Shown here: piece by piece, positions 17,462-25,405 of the stretch
Layout: the number at the start of each line of letters is the position of its first letter
Position numbering within the stretch: the first letter of the stretch is position 1
NCBI GenBank assembly: GCA_964611435.1
Contig: CAZSXT010000011.1
Span: 1-64,000, forward strand
DNA from: JAYPHU01 sp964611435
GTDB taxonomy: Bacteria > Pseudomonadota > Alphaproteobacteria > Rhodospirillales > UBA2165
Direction of reading: 5' to 3'
DNA length: 64,000 bases
Translations under genes and position numbers: made by a program
The notes under the pieces: generated by a model
Database searches by the model: none
The model's input: only the letters and a program-made list of their open reading frames with translations
What the model was told of the DNA's origin: nothing

Positions 17462-18556
17462 ATGCCCTTTTATTCCTTCGCCCGCCGCTCCCTTATTTTG
17501 CGCCTGTTGGCCCTGGCTGTGCCGCTGTTGGCGATTGCGTCCTGCTCGGGCGGCGGTATTGAAGATCAACCGTTCTATGATCCGAGCAAGTATCACCATA
17601 CGGCGGAAGGCTTCCGTAACCCGCCGGATAGTCCGGAACGTATCCGCCGGCCGGGCCGGTTTTTCTCCTTCCTGTGGAAACGCCTGACCGAGGACACGGC
17701 GGTGATCGAGCTGCCGGAAGGCCATGTCCTGCCGACTGACGAAGTGAAACGGCAACTCTCCGACGCTGCCCAGGATGCGCGGATCACCTGGATCGGCCAT
17801 GCGACATTTCTGATCGGGCTCAACGGGCTCAACATTCTGACTGATCCTCATTTCACCGAACGGTCATCGCCATTCTCGTTCGCCGGTCCCAAACGCTATG
17901 CGCCGCCGGGCCTGGCGATCAAAGACCTACCGCCCATCGATGTGATTTTGATCTCCCACAATCATTATGATTCCTGTGATGAAGGCAGCTTGCGCGCGCT
18001 GGCCAAACACAGTCCCAAAGCCCGCGTGCTGACGCCCTTGGGTCTGGCGGCCACCACCAAGGAATGGGGATTCGCCAATACCCGTGATATGGACTGGTTT
18101 GACGCGGAAGAAATCGGTGGCATCACGTTCACCGCCACACCGGCCATTCACCGGGCCAACCGTTGGCTGTTTGATGTGAACGAAACCCTTTGGGCCGGTT
18201 TCACCATCGAGGCCAACAGCAAGAAAATCTGGTTTGTCGGCGACACGGGGATGGGCCCCATGTTCGAACGGGACCTCGCCAAAAAGATCAGTCCGGTGGA
18301 CATCACCTTGGCGCCGGCCGGCGCGTTCCTGCCCCGAGAAGTGATGCGTGCGGTGCACACCACGCCGGAGGAGGGCTTGGAGCTGGCCCGCATGATGGGC
18401 TCCAAAACCGCCATCGCCATGCACTGGGGCACCTTTCCCTTAGGCTCCGACAATCCGCTGGACGGTCAGGCCCGTTTCATGGGCGCCCCCGACAACGGGG
18501 TGAAAAAAGTCATGATGCGAATCGGCGAAACCCGCGAACTCACGGATTTATGGTAG
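17462..18556 (+). CDS. Lipoprotein with metallo-beta-lactamase fold (NAPE-PLD/UlaG-like)
   Basis: 364 residues. A lipoprotein signal peptide is clear: basic start, hydrophobic core and lipobox I-A-S-C at residues ~25-28, so it should be anchored at the outer or inner membrane facing the periplasm. The mature part has the metal-binding H-x-H-x-D motif in L-I-S-H-N-H-Y-D-S-C-D, an I-G-H-A-T-F-L strand and later G-D-T-G-M-G and M-H-W-G-T-F ligand segments. This is the family of N-acyl-phosphatidylethanolamine phospholipase D-like hydrolases, so a phosphodiester lipid substrate is plausible. Stop codon is only four bases from the stop of the convergent sulfotransferase-like gene. Confidence 0.88.
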   Translation: MPFYSFARRSLILRLLALAVPLLAIASCSGGGIEDQPFYDPSKYHHTAEGFRNPPDSPERIRRPGRFFSFLWKRLTEDTAVIELPEGHVLPTDEVKRQLSDAAQDARITWIGHATFLIGLNGLNILTDPHFTERSSPFSFAGPKRYAPPGLAIKDLPPIDVILISHNHYDSCDEGSLRALAKHSPKARVLTPLGLAATTKEWGFANTRDMDWFDAEEIGGITFTATPAIHRANRWLFDVNETLWAGFTIEANSKKIWFVGDTGMGPMFERDLAKKISPVDITLAPAGAFLPREVMRAVHTTPEEGLELARMMGSKTAIAMHWGTFPLGSDNPLDGQARFMGAPDNGVKKVMMRIGETRELTDLW

Positions 18557-18560
18557 ACCG

Positions 18561-19619
18561 CTACACCCGGCCCCGGATCTCCGGACCGTCCGCCTGATAG
18601 CGATAGGCGCGAAACACATTGTTGGTGCTGCTTTCCCGGACCGCCGGTTCATCCGGCACAAAGTGGGGAGAGATATACTCCCACACCACATCGCCGCCGG
18701 GGGTTACCTCAAAAATGCGACCCCATTGGCCTTCGCAGATCAACGTGTTGCCTGACCAGAGCCGCTGCGCGCCGGAGATAAACGGGCTGTCGAACGTGTA
18801 GCCCGGTTTGCCCCGGTATTCCCAGACAGTCTCTTTTGTCGCGGGATCGAATTCCAATACGGCGGAATGCCGGCGGGGAGAGTGGGCCCCGTTGACGAAG
18901 ACCATATAGTTGCCGTTCTCCAGCGCCTGAAAGTCATGCTGGTGGCCCAGGTCCCGGTCCCGCCATTCCCATTTGAACTTTTTGCTCGAGCGGTCGATCA
19001 CCGCGATCAGGTGATTGTGGCGGAAGCTGACCATGATATCGCCATTGTCCAACGGCCAAAGGGAATTGGGATGCGCCCACTCGGCGCGGGGGCAGATCGG
19101 GCAGTTGGGATAGTTCTCGATCTCCAGTTCTTCGTGGGCGTGCCATTCCCAGACCGTGTTGCCGGCCGGATCGACTTCGCGGATGTAATCCCCCCAGATG
19201 CCCGCCGGGTCTTCCGAACCTTCGCGCCCGCCCTGGACCCGGCTCGCCGCCTCTTTCGGCAGCAACTCCCAGGCCAGATAGATCGTGTTGCCGTTGGGCA
19301 GGCGGCGGAAATCATGATGCTGGGTGTCGTCAGTATACTCCCAGACCGGGTTGCCGTCCCAGTCCAGTTCCTGCAATCGCCCGCCCTTGGCGTTCAGGTG
19401 CACCGGTCCGGCATCGGTCTTGGTGGCGACGAACAGGTTGCCGTTGGGCAGCAGCTGCGCATAGTTGCCGGGCTGCGCAGCCAGCGCCCATTCATGCGCG
19501 ACCTCGCCGTCCAAATTCAGCAGGTAAGTTGTTTTCTGAATGAGCGGCGTGAACAGAGTAAAGCCGGGTGTCGCGCGATCCCGGTCGATATCGGTCAGGC
19601 CGAATTTGGTGAACCGCAT
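18561..19619 (-). CDS. Arylsulfotransferase (ASST)-like beta-propeller protein
   Basis: 352 residues with repeated blades of the type L-P-N-G-N ... W-E-Y ... H-H-D-F, which mark arylsulfotransferase-like six-bladed propellers. The catalytic His of periplasmic arylsulfate sulfotransferases is plausibly one of several (Q-H-H-D-F-R, H-Q-H-D-F), but no signal peptide is visible, so it may be cytoplasmic and not a true sulfotransferase. It is the downstream gene of a pair with the DUF3126 gene, six bases away. Function uncertain. Confidence 0.75.
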   Translation of the reverse strand: MRFTKFGLTDIDRDRATPGFTLFTPLIQKTTYLLNLDGEVAHEWALAAQPGNYAQLLPNGNLFVATKTDAGPVHLNAKGGRLQELDWDGNPVWEYTDDTQHHDFRRLPNGNTIYLAWELLPKEAASRVQGGREGSEDPAGIWGDYIREVDPAGNTVWEWHAHEELEIENYPNCPICPRAEWAHPNSLWPLDNGDIMVSFRHNHLIAVIDRSSKKFKWEWRDRDLGHQHDFQALENGNYMVFVNGAHSPRRHSAVLEFDPATKETVWEYRGKPGYTFDSPFISGAQRLWSGNTLICEGQWGRIFEVTPGGDVVWEYISPHFVPDEPAVRESSTNNVFRAYRYQADGPEIRGRV

Positions 19620-19625
19620 GGGCGT

Positions 19626-19841
19626 TTATTCGGGGAGATCGATTTCCAGGATCGACATGTTGAAATCGTAGGAAATGTCGTCCGGGTCCTCGTCATCTTT
19701 GTAGATAACGCCGATAAATTCCTCGGCAACATAGACTTCCACGGAACCATCGGATTGGGGACGGTCCTTCAGCACAAACTCGACGTTATTGAATTTTTCC
19801 CGCAAATACTTCTGCACCCGCGCCATTTCTTCATCGGTCAT
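19626..19841 (-). CDS. DUF3126 family protein
   Basis: 71 residues from the ATG at 19841, preceded by GGGGGA at good spacing; a start five codons upstream lacks an SD. A small acidic protein (K-D-D-E-D-P-D-D run near the C terminus) restricted, as far as I know, to Alphaproteobacteria. The predicted fold is a helix followed by beta strands. No function is known. Next to the ASST-like gene on the same strand. Confidence 0.85.
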   Translation of the reverse strand: MTDEEMARVQKYLREKFNNVEFVLKDRPQSDGSVEVYVAEEFIGVIYKDDEDPDDISYDFNMSILEIDLPE

Positions 19842-19920
19842 GGAAAAGTCCCCCATTTATTGATCGTCATTGGCGGCGTTTTAGCAGGTGTCGCGGTCCT
19901 TGGCCATGGGGGACACCGGT

Positions 19921-20820
19921 TTAGTTTTCACCTGCCGCCGCCCTGGCGCGGCGCATACTCCGGGCCTCTATCCGCGCCAGATGCGTGCCCGCCGCAACGA
20001 TCGCCAGACCGCCCACCCAGACCCAAATTTCGGGCACCTCGTTAAACACGACGAAGCCGAGAATGGCGGAGAAAATCAGCCGGGCGAAGGTCATCGGCGA
20101 GATCGCCGTCACGTCGCCGAACTGGAAGGCCTTGACCAGACAGACATTGGCAAAGCTGGAGAGCGCGCCGGCAAGAATAATGATCACCCACTGCTCCACC
20201 GTCGGCCAGGTCCAGAAAAACAGCGCCGGGACCAAGGCCATGGGCACCACCAGAGCTGTCGGATAGGCGGTGACCACCAGGGCCGAGTTTTCGCGCGACA
20301 GGATTTTGCCGGAAAGCGCAAACGCCGCCCAGAAAAACGCCGAGACGATGACCGAGATGCTGCCCAACGACATGTCGGTAAATCCCGGCCGGATGATAAT
20401 GAGCGAGCCGGCGAAGCCTAGTAACATCGCCAGCCAGCGGGCGGGATCACTGGGCTCCTTTAACAGCCAGACCGCCATCAGGGACATCACAATGGGCTCT
20501 ATCAGGCCCAACGCCGTCGCCGTGGCCAGGGGTGTCAGCAATAAACCGTAATACCAGGTGGACAACGCCGCGACCTGAAACACGGCGCGGCCCACCATTA
20601 AGCCGGGGCGCTTGGGCGTCAGGTTGGAATAATCGGCGCGCAGCAGGAACGGCACGAGGGCGATAAAGCCGAACAGATTGCGCAGGAACACCAGCTCGAA
20701 CACATGGAGAGAATCGCCCAGGTAGCGGATCAGGCTGAACACGGTGGAAAAAATCGCGCCGCCCAACAGCATCCACAACATGCCTTTGATATTTTCACTG
20801 GAGGTCAGCGGCGTGGTCAT
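19921..20820 (-). CDS. DMT-family (EamA) inner-membrane transporter
   Basis: 299 residues with about ten hydrophobic helices arranged as two EamA repeats; the first repeat begins near residue 10 (M-L-W-M-L-L-G-G-A-I-F) and the second near residue 150. Members export amino acids, purines or other metabolites; the substrate cannot be read from sequence. The C terminus is basic (R-S-M-R-R-A-R), consistent with a cytoplasmic end. It is separated from the upstream GST-family gene by a terminator, so it probably has its own promoter in a short spacer or depends on read-through. Confidence 0.9.
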   Translation of the reverse strand: MTTPLTSSENIKGMLWMLLGGAIFSTVFSLIRYLGDSLHVFELVFLRNLFGFIALVPFLLRADYSNLTPKRPGLMVGRAVFQVAALSTWYYGLLLTPLATATALGLIEPIVMSLMAVWLLKEPSDPARWLAMLLGFAGSLIIIRPGFTDMSLGSISVIVSAFFWAAFALSGKILSRENSALVVTAYPTALVVPMALVPALFFWTWPTVEQWVIIILAGALSSFANVCLVKAFQFGDVTAISPMTFARLIFSAILGFVVFNEVPEIWVWVGGLAIVAAGTHLARIEARSMRRARAAAGEN

Positions 20821-20836
20821 GCGTTTTATAGCCTCA

Positions 20837-20866
20837 AAAGAAAGAGCGGCGGTCCGAAACCGCCGC
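20837..20866 (-). terminator. Rho-independent terminator after the GST-family gene
   Basis: On the minus strand GCGGCGGT and ACCGCCGC form an eight-base stem with a five-base loop (20846-20866), followed by TCTTTCTTTT. It lies between the GST-family stop (20890) and the DMT transporter start (20820). Confidence 0.75.
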
Positions 20867-20889
20867 CCCTCAAACTCGACCGTATCTCT

Positions 20890-21582
20890 CTATTCCGCGG
20901 CCGCCTTATCCAGCAGGGTCGCGGCATAGGTTTCCCGGCGCACCAGATTTTCCTCATAGACATCGTCAAATTCGGGCACGACCGAGCTTTTGACGCAATC
21001 ATTGGTCAACAGCGCCTCGGTCCAGGCCTGAACTTTCGGATAATCCTTCATCAGCCCGGTGTTGCAGATCGCTTCGACCATGTTGAACCGCATCAGGAAT
21101 GGCGCATAGGCCGCATCCACGATGCACAGGTCCTCGCCGTTGAAGTACGGGCCGTCATTGCCCCGGTCCTTGGCTAGCGCCTCTTCCACCCGGCCCAGAG
21201 GCTTCTTGGCTTTTTCCATCGCCTCGTCCTGGGCTTCCTTGGTTTTGGCGTAGTTGACCGCATTCAACGCGGCGGCGAAATCCGGCACATAGTCTGTCCA
21301 CGCCCGGTTGCGGGCCCGCTTGATCGGATCCGCCGGGTGCAGGCGAGGCTCCACCGTCTCGTCCAGATATTCGGCGATGGCGTTGGATTCGAACAACACC
21401 TCGTCATCGACCCAGAGCACAGGCACCTTGCCATGGGGCGAGATTTCCCAGAACCAGTCCGGGCGGGTGTCATGGGTAAAATGCGTTACTTCGAATTCGA
21501 TATTTTTCGCACGCAAAACAATCACGGCGCGCTGGACCCAGGGTCAGGTCTTGAAGCTGATGAGATGATACTTCTCGGCCAT
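20890..21582 (-). CDS. GST-family protein with in-frame UGA at the catalytic Cys position (candidate selenoprotein)
   Basis: Read through one TGA (21544-21546), this is a complete 230-residue glutathione S-transferase-like protein: start ATG at 21582 with GGGAGG six bases upstream, thioredoxin-fold start M-A-E-K-Y-H-L-I-S-F-K-T, then the TGA as codon 13, then P-W-V-Q-R-A-V-I-V-L. Related GSTs have Cys-Pro exactly here, and that Cys is the catalytic thiol. Downstream, S-P-H-G-K-V-P-V-L and E-S-N-A-I-A-E-Y-L (glutathione-site cis-Pro and Ser) are intact and the C-terminal helical domain is undisturbed. A five-pair stem (21531-21527 with 21512-21508) with a G/U-rich loop starts 12 bases after the TGA. 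Either selenocysteine is inserted or a TGC has mutated to TGA. If translated only after the TGA (GTG at 21525) the glutathione site would lack its first strand. Confidence 0.8.
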
Positions 21583-21709
21583 GGGCTCCCTCCCTAAACG
21601 TTATCGTTGAATCAAATTTTTATGAAATGCGGCCCGAATGCTGGCACAGGTCGGGCACCCGATCAAACATCTTTGCATAACGCCTTGAAAACAGAGTAAA
21701 AGAACACCC

Positions 21710-23863
21710 ATGAAACAAGTGATCCAGAGTGCGCGGTCGGGAAAACTGGCCGTGAAGGACGTGCCGGCGCCCCGGGCGGCCAAAGGGGAACTTCTGGTGC
21801 AGACCCGCGCGAGCCTGATTTCGGCGGGCACCGAGCGCATGGTCGTGGACTTCGCCAAGAAGTCGCTGGCCGCCAAGGCCAAGGCGCGGCCTGATCTGGT
21901 GAAGAAAGTTCTGGCCAAGGCCAAGACCGACGGGATCGCCGCCACGATGAAAGCCGTGATGAACCGGTTGGATGAGCCGCTGCCTTTGGGGTATTCCTCC
22001 GCCGGCGTGGTGATTGGGCTCGGCGAAGGACTGGAAGGCCGGTTCCGGGTGGGTCAACGGGTGGCCGTCGCCGGGGCGGGCCTGGCCAATCACGCGGAAA
22101 TCAATGCGGTGCCGGAACATCTGGCCGCCGCCATCCCCGACGGCGTCGATGACGAACAAGCGGCGTACGGCACCCTGGGCGCGATTGCCCTGCACGCGGT
22201 GCGCAACCTGGACGCCAGGCTGGGCGAAACGGTGGCGATCCTGGGCCTGGGCCTCGTCGGCCAGATGGCGGCGCAGTTTCTGACACTTTCGGGTGTCAGG
22301 GTGATCGGCCTAGACTATGACACCACGCGGCTTGATCTCGCCCGGCAATTGGGCGCGGAAGCGGCGTTTGACCTGGCCGGCGATGGAGTGGTGGAAAGCA
22401 TCCTGGCCGCCACCAAAGGCAAGGGCTGCGATGGCGTTTTGATCGCTGCGGCGACGGAGGCCAGCGAGCCGTTCGAGACAGCCGCGGAGATCGCCCGGGA
22501 TCGGGCCCGGGTCTGCCTGGTGGGCCTGAGCGGGACCGAATTCCCCTATGCGGGATTTATGAAAAAGGAATTGTCCATCATCGTGTCACGGTCCTATGGG
22601 CCGGGGCGCTATGATGAGGATTATGAATCTCGCGGCATCAAATACCCGGAAGGCTTCGTCCGCTGGACGGAAACAGAGAATCTGGCCGAATCTGTGCGCC
22701 TGATGGATCAAAACTTGAGCGCTCACCTCGATGTGGCGGCGCTGACCACCCACCGGTTCGCCATAGACGCGGCGGAGCAGGCGTACAGACTGGTGATGGA
22801 GCAAACCGAGCCCCATTTGGGTGTGTTGCTGACCTATCCGGAAGAGACCGCCGCACCTGCCAAGCCCGCGTTCGATGCGCCGAAGGCGCAAGTGGGCGAC
22901 TGCAACATCGGGCTCATCGGCGCGGGCAATTTTGCCAAATCGGTCTTGTTGCCGGAGCTCAAGAGAATGTCGGGCGTGACCCTGCAGCGGCTCGCCACCA
23001 AGCGGGGAGCATCGGCCGAGCACAGCGAAGAACGGTTCGGCTTTGCCGCCGCCGGCACCGACGCCGATGACGTGATCAACGATCCGGCCGTCAACGCCGT
23101 GATCATCGCCAACCGCCACGACGCCCACGCCCGCCTGACGGCGCAGGCGCTGTTGGCGGGCAAGTCGGTATTGGTGGAAAAGCCCTTGGGCCTCTCGGAG
23201 GAAGAGATCGGCGCGGTGCGCCGGGCGCGGGAGACCGCCAACGGGTTCTTCCAGGTGGGCTTCAACCGCCGCTTCGCGCCTATGGCCGTCGAAGCAAAGA
23301 CCATCTTGGATAAAATCGGCGGCCCCAAGTTCATGCTGTTCCGCGTCAATGCGGGGGCGATCGACGCCGAGTCCTGGATTCAGAACCGGAATGAAGGCGG
23401 CGGTCGGATCATCGGGGAGCTGTGCCACTTCGTCGATCTTGCCCGCTTTTTTGCCGGCTCGACGATTATCGGGGTCTCGGCGGACAGCCCGGCCAAGACG
23501 GACAGCGCCGGCGATGACGTTACGGCGACCCTTCGGTTTGCTGATGGCAGCCTGGCGACGATTGCCTATACAGCCATGGGCGACCCCTCCATCCCGAAAG
23601 AGCACTATGAGATTTACGCCGGCGGGCAGGTGGTTCAGATCGACAATTTTCGGAGCTTGAACGTTTCAGCCGGCGGCAAAACCAAGACCTCCAGCGCCGG
23701 CAGCCAGGACAAGGGTTTCGCCGGGGCTCTCAAGGCTTTCGTCTCGGCAGTCATCAATGGGACCCCGCCGGCGGTCGATGAGGGCGAACTGATTGAAACA
23801 AGCCTCGCCACCCTGGCCGTGCTGGAAAGCCTGCGGACCGGCAAACGGGTGGACCTGAGCTGA
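21710..23863 (+). CDS. Two-domain oxidoreductase: zinc-type alcohol dehydrogenase + Gfo/Idh/MocA
   Basis: 717 residues. The first half is a medium-chain dehydrogenase-like domain (G-Y-S-S-A-G-V-V near 95, nucleotide-binding I-L-G-L-G-L-V-G-Q near 185) that lacks the usual N-terminal catalytic zinc Cys/His set. The second half (from about residue 395) is a Gfo/Idh/MocA NAD(P) oxidoreductase, with G-L-I-G-A-G-N-F-A-K and the V-E-K-P-L motif. Such fusions are often found in surface-polysaccharide loci, which fits the next gene, hldE, 25 bases downstream. Substrate unknown. Divergent from the GST-family gene across 127 bp. Confidence 0.9.
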   Translation: MKQVIQSARSGKLAVKDVPAPRAAKGELLVQTRASLISAGTERMVVDFAKKSLAAKAKARPDLVKKVLAKAKTDGIAATMKAVMNRLDEPLPLGYSSAGVVIGLGEGLEGRFRVGQRVAVAGAGLANHAEINAVPEHLAAAIPDGVDDEQAAYGTLGAIALHAVRNLDARLGETVAILGLGLVGQMAAQFLTLSGVRVIGLDYDTTRLDLARQLGAEAAFDLAGDGVVESILAATKGKGCDGVLIAAATEASEPFETAAEIARDRARVCLVGLSGTEFPYAGFMKKELSIIVSRSYGPGRYDEDYESRGIKYPEGFVRWTETENLAESVRLMDQNLSAHLDVAALTTHRFAIDAAEQAYRLVMEQTEPHLGVLLTYPEETAAPAKPAFDAPKAQVGDCNIGLIGAGNFAKSVLLPELKRMSGVTLQRLATKRGASAEHSEERFGFAAAGTDADDVINDPAVNAVIIANRHDAHARLTAQALLAGKSVLVEKPLGLSEEEIGAVRRARETANGFFQVGFNRRFAPMAVEAKTILDKIGGPKFMLFRVNAGAIDAESWIQNRNEGGGRIIGELCHFVDLARFFAGSTIIGVSADSPAKTDSAGDDVTATLRFADGSLATIAYTAMGDPSIPKEHYEIYAGGQVVQIDNFRSLNVSAGGKTKTSSAGSQDKGFAGALKAFVSAVINGTPPAVDEGELIETSLATLAVLESLRTGKRVDLS

Positions 23864-23888
23864 GAATCAGCCTAAACGACGGATATAC

Positions 23889-25358
23889 ATGACTGATATT
23901 TCTCATCTCATTACCTGCGTCGAATCCTTGCCCAGTGGCCGCGTCTTGTGCGTCGGCGATCTTATGCTCGACCGGTTCGTCTATGGCGATGTGGAGCGGA
24001 TTTCACCGGAAGCGCCGATCCCGGTGTTCCGCATTCTGAACGAAAACGCCATGTTGGGCGGCGCGGGCAACGTGGCCCGCAATCTGGTGGGCCTGGGCGC
24101 GGGGATAGACTTTTTTGCTGTGGTTGGGGACGATCCGGCGGGGCGTGACGTCACCGCGCTGATCGGCAATTTGGACGGGTTGGATGCCCGCCTGATTACC
24201 GACCGGTCACGCAAGACCTCCATCAAGACCCGATATATTGCGTCCAATCAGCAGATGATGCGGGCCGACGAAGAAACTGTCGCGCCAATCGACGATTTTA
24301 CCCGCAGCTCGCTGATCGACGGGGTCAAGTTTGCCCTCGAGGACTGCGCCGCCATGGTGCTCGCCGACTATGGCAAGGGCGTGTTGACCGGCGGTATCGC
24401 CGGCGAGTTGATCGAGATCGCCCGCGCCCGTGGTGTGCCGGTCATTGTTGACCCCCAGGGCCAGGACTACACCAAGTATATGGGGGCCAGTCTCGTCACG
24501 CCGAACCGCAAGGAGCTGGCGGACGCGACAGGCATGGCCACAGGAAACGGCGAAGAAATTATCGCCGCCGCGGCCCAGTTGGCGCGGCTTAGCGGTATTG
24601 AGGCGGTGCTCGCGACCCGGTCCGCCGACGGCATGACCCTGGTCCGGAACGCCAACAATTATGCCCATTTCGAAGCCGAGGCGCGTGAAGTGTTTGATGT
24701 CTCCGGCGCCGGCGATACGGTGGTCGCCACCATCGCGGCGGCCATTGCCGCCGGCCTCAGTATTGAAGACGCGGTCAGCCTGGCCAACGTGGCGGCCGGC
24801 ATTGTGGTCGGTAAGGTCGGCACCGCCGTCGCCTATGCCAGTGATCTGATCGACGCGCTGCATCACCAGGAGATGGCATCCGGTGAAGCGAAGGTCCTGT
24901 CGCTGAATTCCGCTCATGACCGGACGCAAATCTGGCGCAGCAAAGGCTATAAAGTGGGATTCACCAATGGCTGTTTTGATTTGTTGCATCCCGGCCATCT
25001 GGCCGTTTTGTCCCAGGCCAAGGCCACGTGTGACCGCCTGATCGTCGGGCTGAACAGCGATTCATCGACCAAGCGGCTTAAGGGCGACGACCGTCCGGTA
25101 CAGAGCGAGACAGCGCGCGCCGCGGTGCTGGCGTCGTTGGAGTATGTGGATCTGGTGGTGATCTTCTCCGAAGACACGCCGGCCAGGATCATCGAGACCA
25201 TCAAGCCCGAGGTCTTCGTCAAAGGCGCTGATTATACGATCGACCAAATCCCCGAAGCCGAGATCGTCGCCGGCTATGGCGGAGAGACCATCCTCGCCGA
25301 GCTTGCGGAAGGGCACAGCACCACGGCGACCATCGCCCGGCTGGTAAAAGAAGGTTAG
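23889..25358 (+). CDS. hldE: Bifunctional heptose-7-phosphate kinase / heptose-1-phosphate adenylyltransferase
   Basis: 489 residues, the normal size of HldE (RfaE). The N-terminal ~330 residues are a PfkB-type kinase: G-G-A-G-N-V-A-R-N near 58 and D-V-S-G-A-G-D-T near 275 with the catalytic Asp. The C-terminal domain is a nucleotidyltransferase with T-N-G-C-F-D-L-L-H-P-G-H. The enzyme makes ADP-D-glycero-beta-D-manno-heptose precursors for the LPS inner core in the cytoplasm, in two non-adjacent steps. Its TAG stop is part of a long inverted repeat shared with the convergent PBP gene. Confidence 0.95.
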   Translation: MTDISHLITCVESLPSGRVLCVGDLMLDRFVYGDVERISPEAPIPVFRILNENAMLGGAGNVARNLVGLGAGIDFFAVVGDDPAGRDVTALIGNLDGLDARLITDRSRKTSIKTRYIASNQQMMRADEETVAPIDDFTRSSLIDGVKFALEDCAAMVLADYGKGVLTGGIAGELIEIARARGVPVIVDPQGQDYTKYMGASLVTPNRKELADATGMATGNGEEIIAAAAQLARLSGIEAVLATRSADGMTLVRNANNYAHFEAEAREVFDVSGAGDTVVATIAAAIAAGLSIEDAVSLANVAAGIVVGKVGTAVAYASDLIDALHHQEMASGEAKVLSLNSAHDRTQIWRSKGYKVGFTNGCFDLLHPGHLAVLSQAKATCDRLIVGLNSDSSTKRLKGDDRPVQSETARAAVLASLEYVDLVVIFSEDTPARIIETIKPEVFVKGADYTIDQIPEAEIVAGYGGETILAELAEGHSTTATIARLVKEG

Positions 25359-25405
25359 AGCGCTTTCGACCAATATTGAATCAATATTGGTCGAAAACGC
25401 TCTAA
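25355..25405. terminator. Near-perfect inverted repeat, probable bidirectional terminator
   Basis: Two 25-base arms (25355-25379 and 25381-25405) match at 24 positions around a single A. Each arm contains the TAG stop of its own gene: hldE at 25356-25358 and the PBP gene at 25402-25404. The outer core is AGAGCG..., the inner part CGACCAATATTGA. There are only short T runs, so an RNA stem of this length would stop exonucleases at least as well as terminate. A shorter palindrome with the same AGAGCG core overlaps another convergent stop at 42793-42804. Confidence 0.7.
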
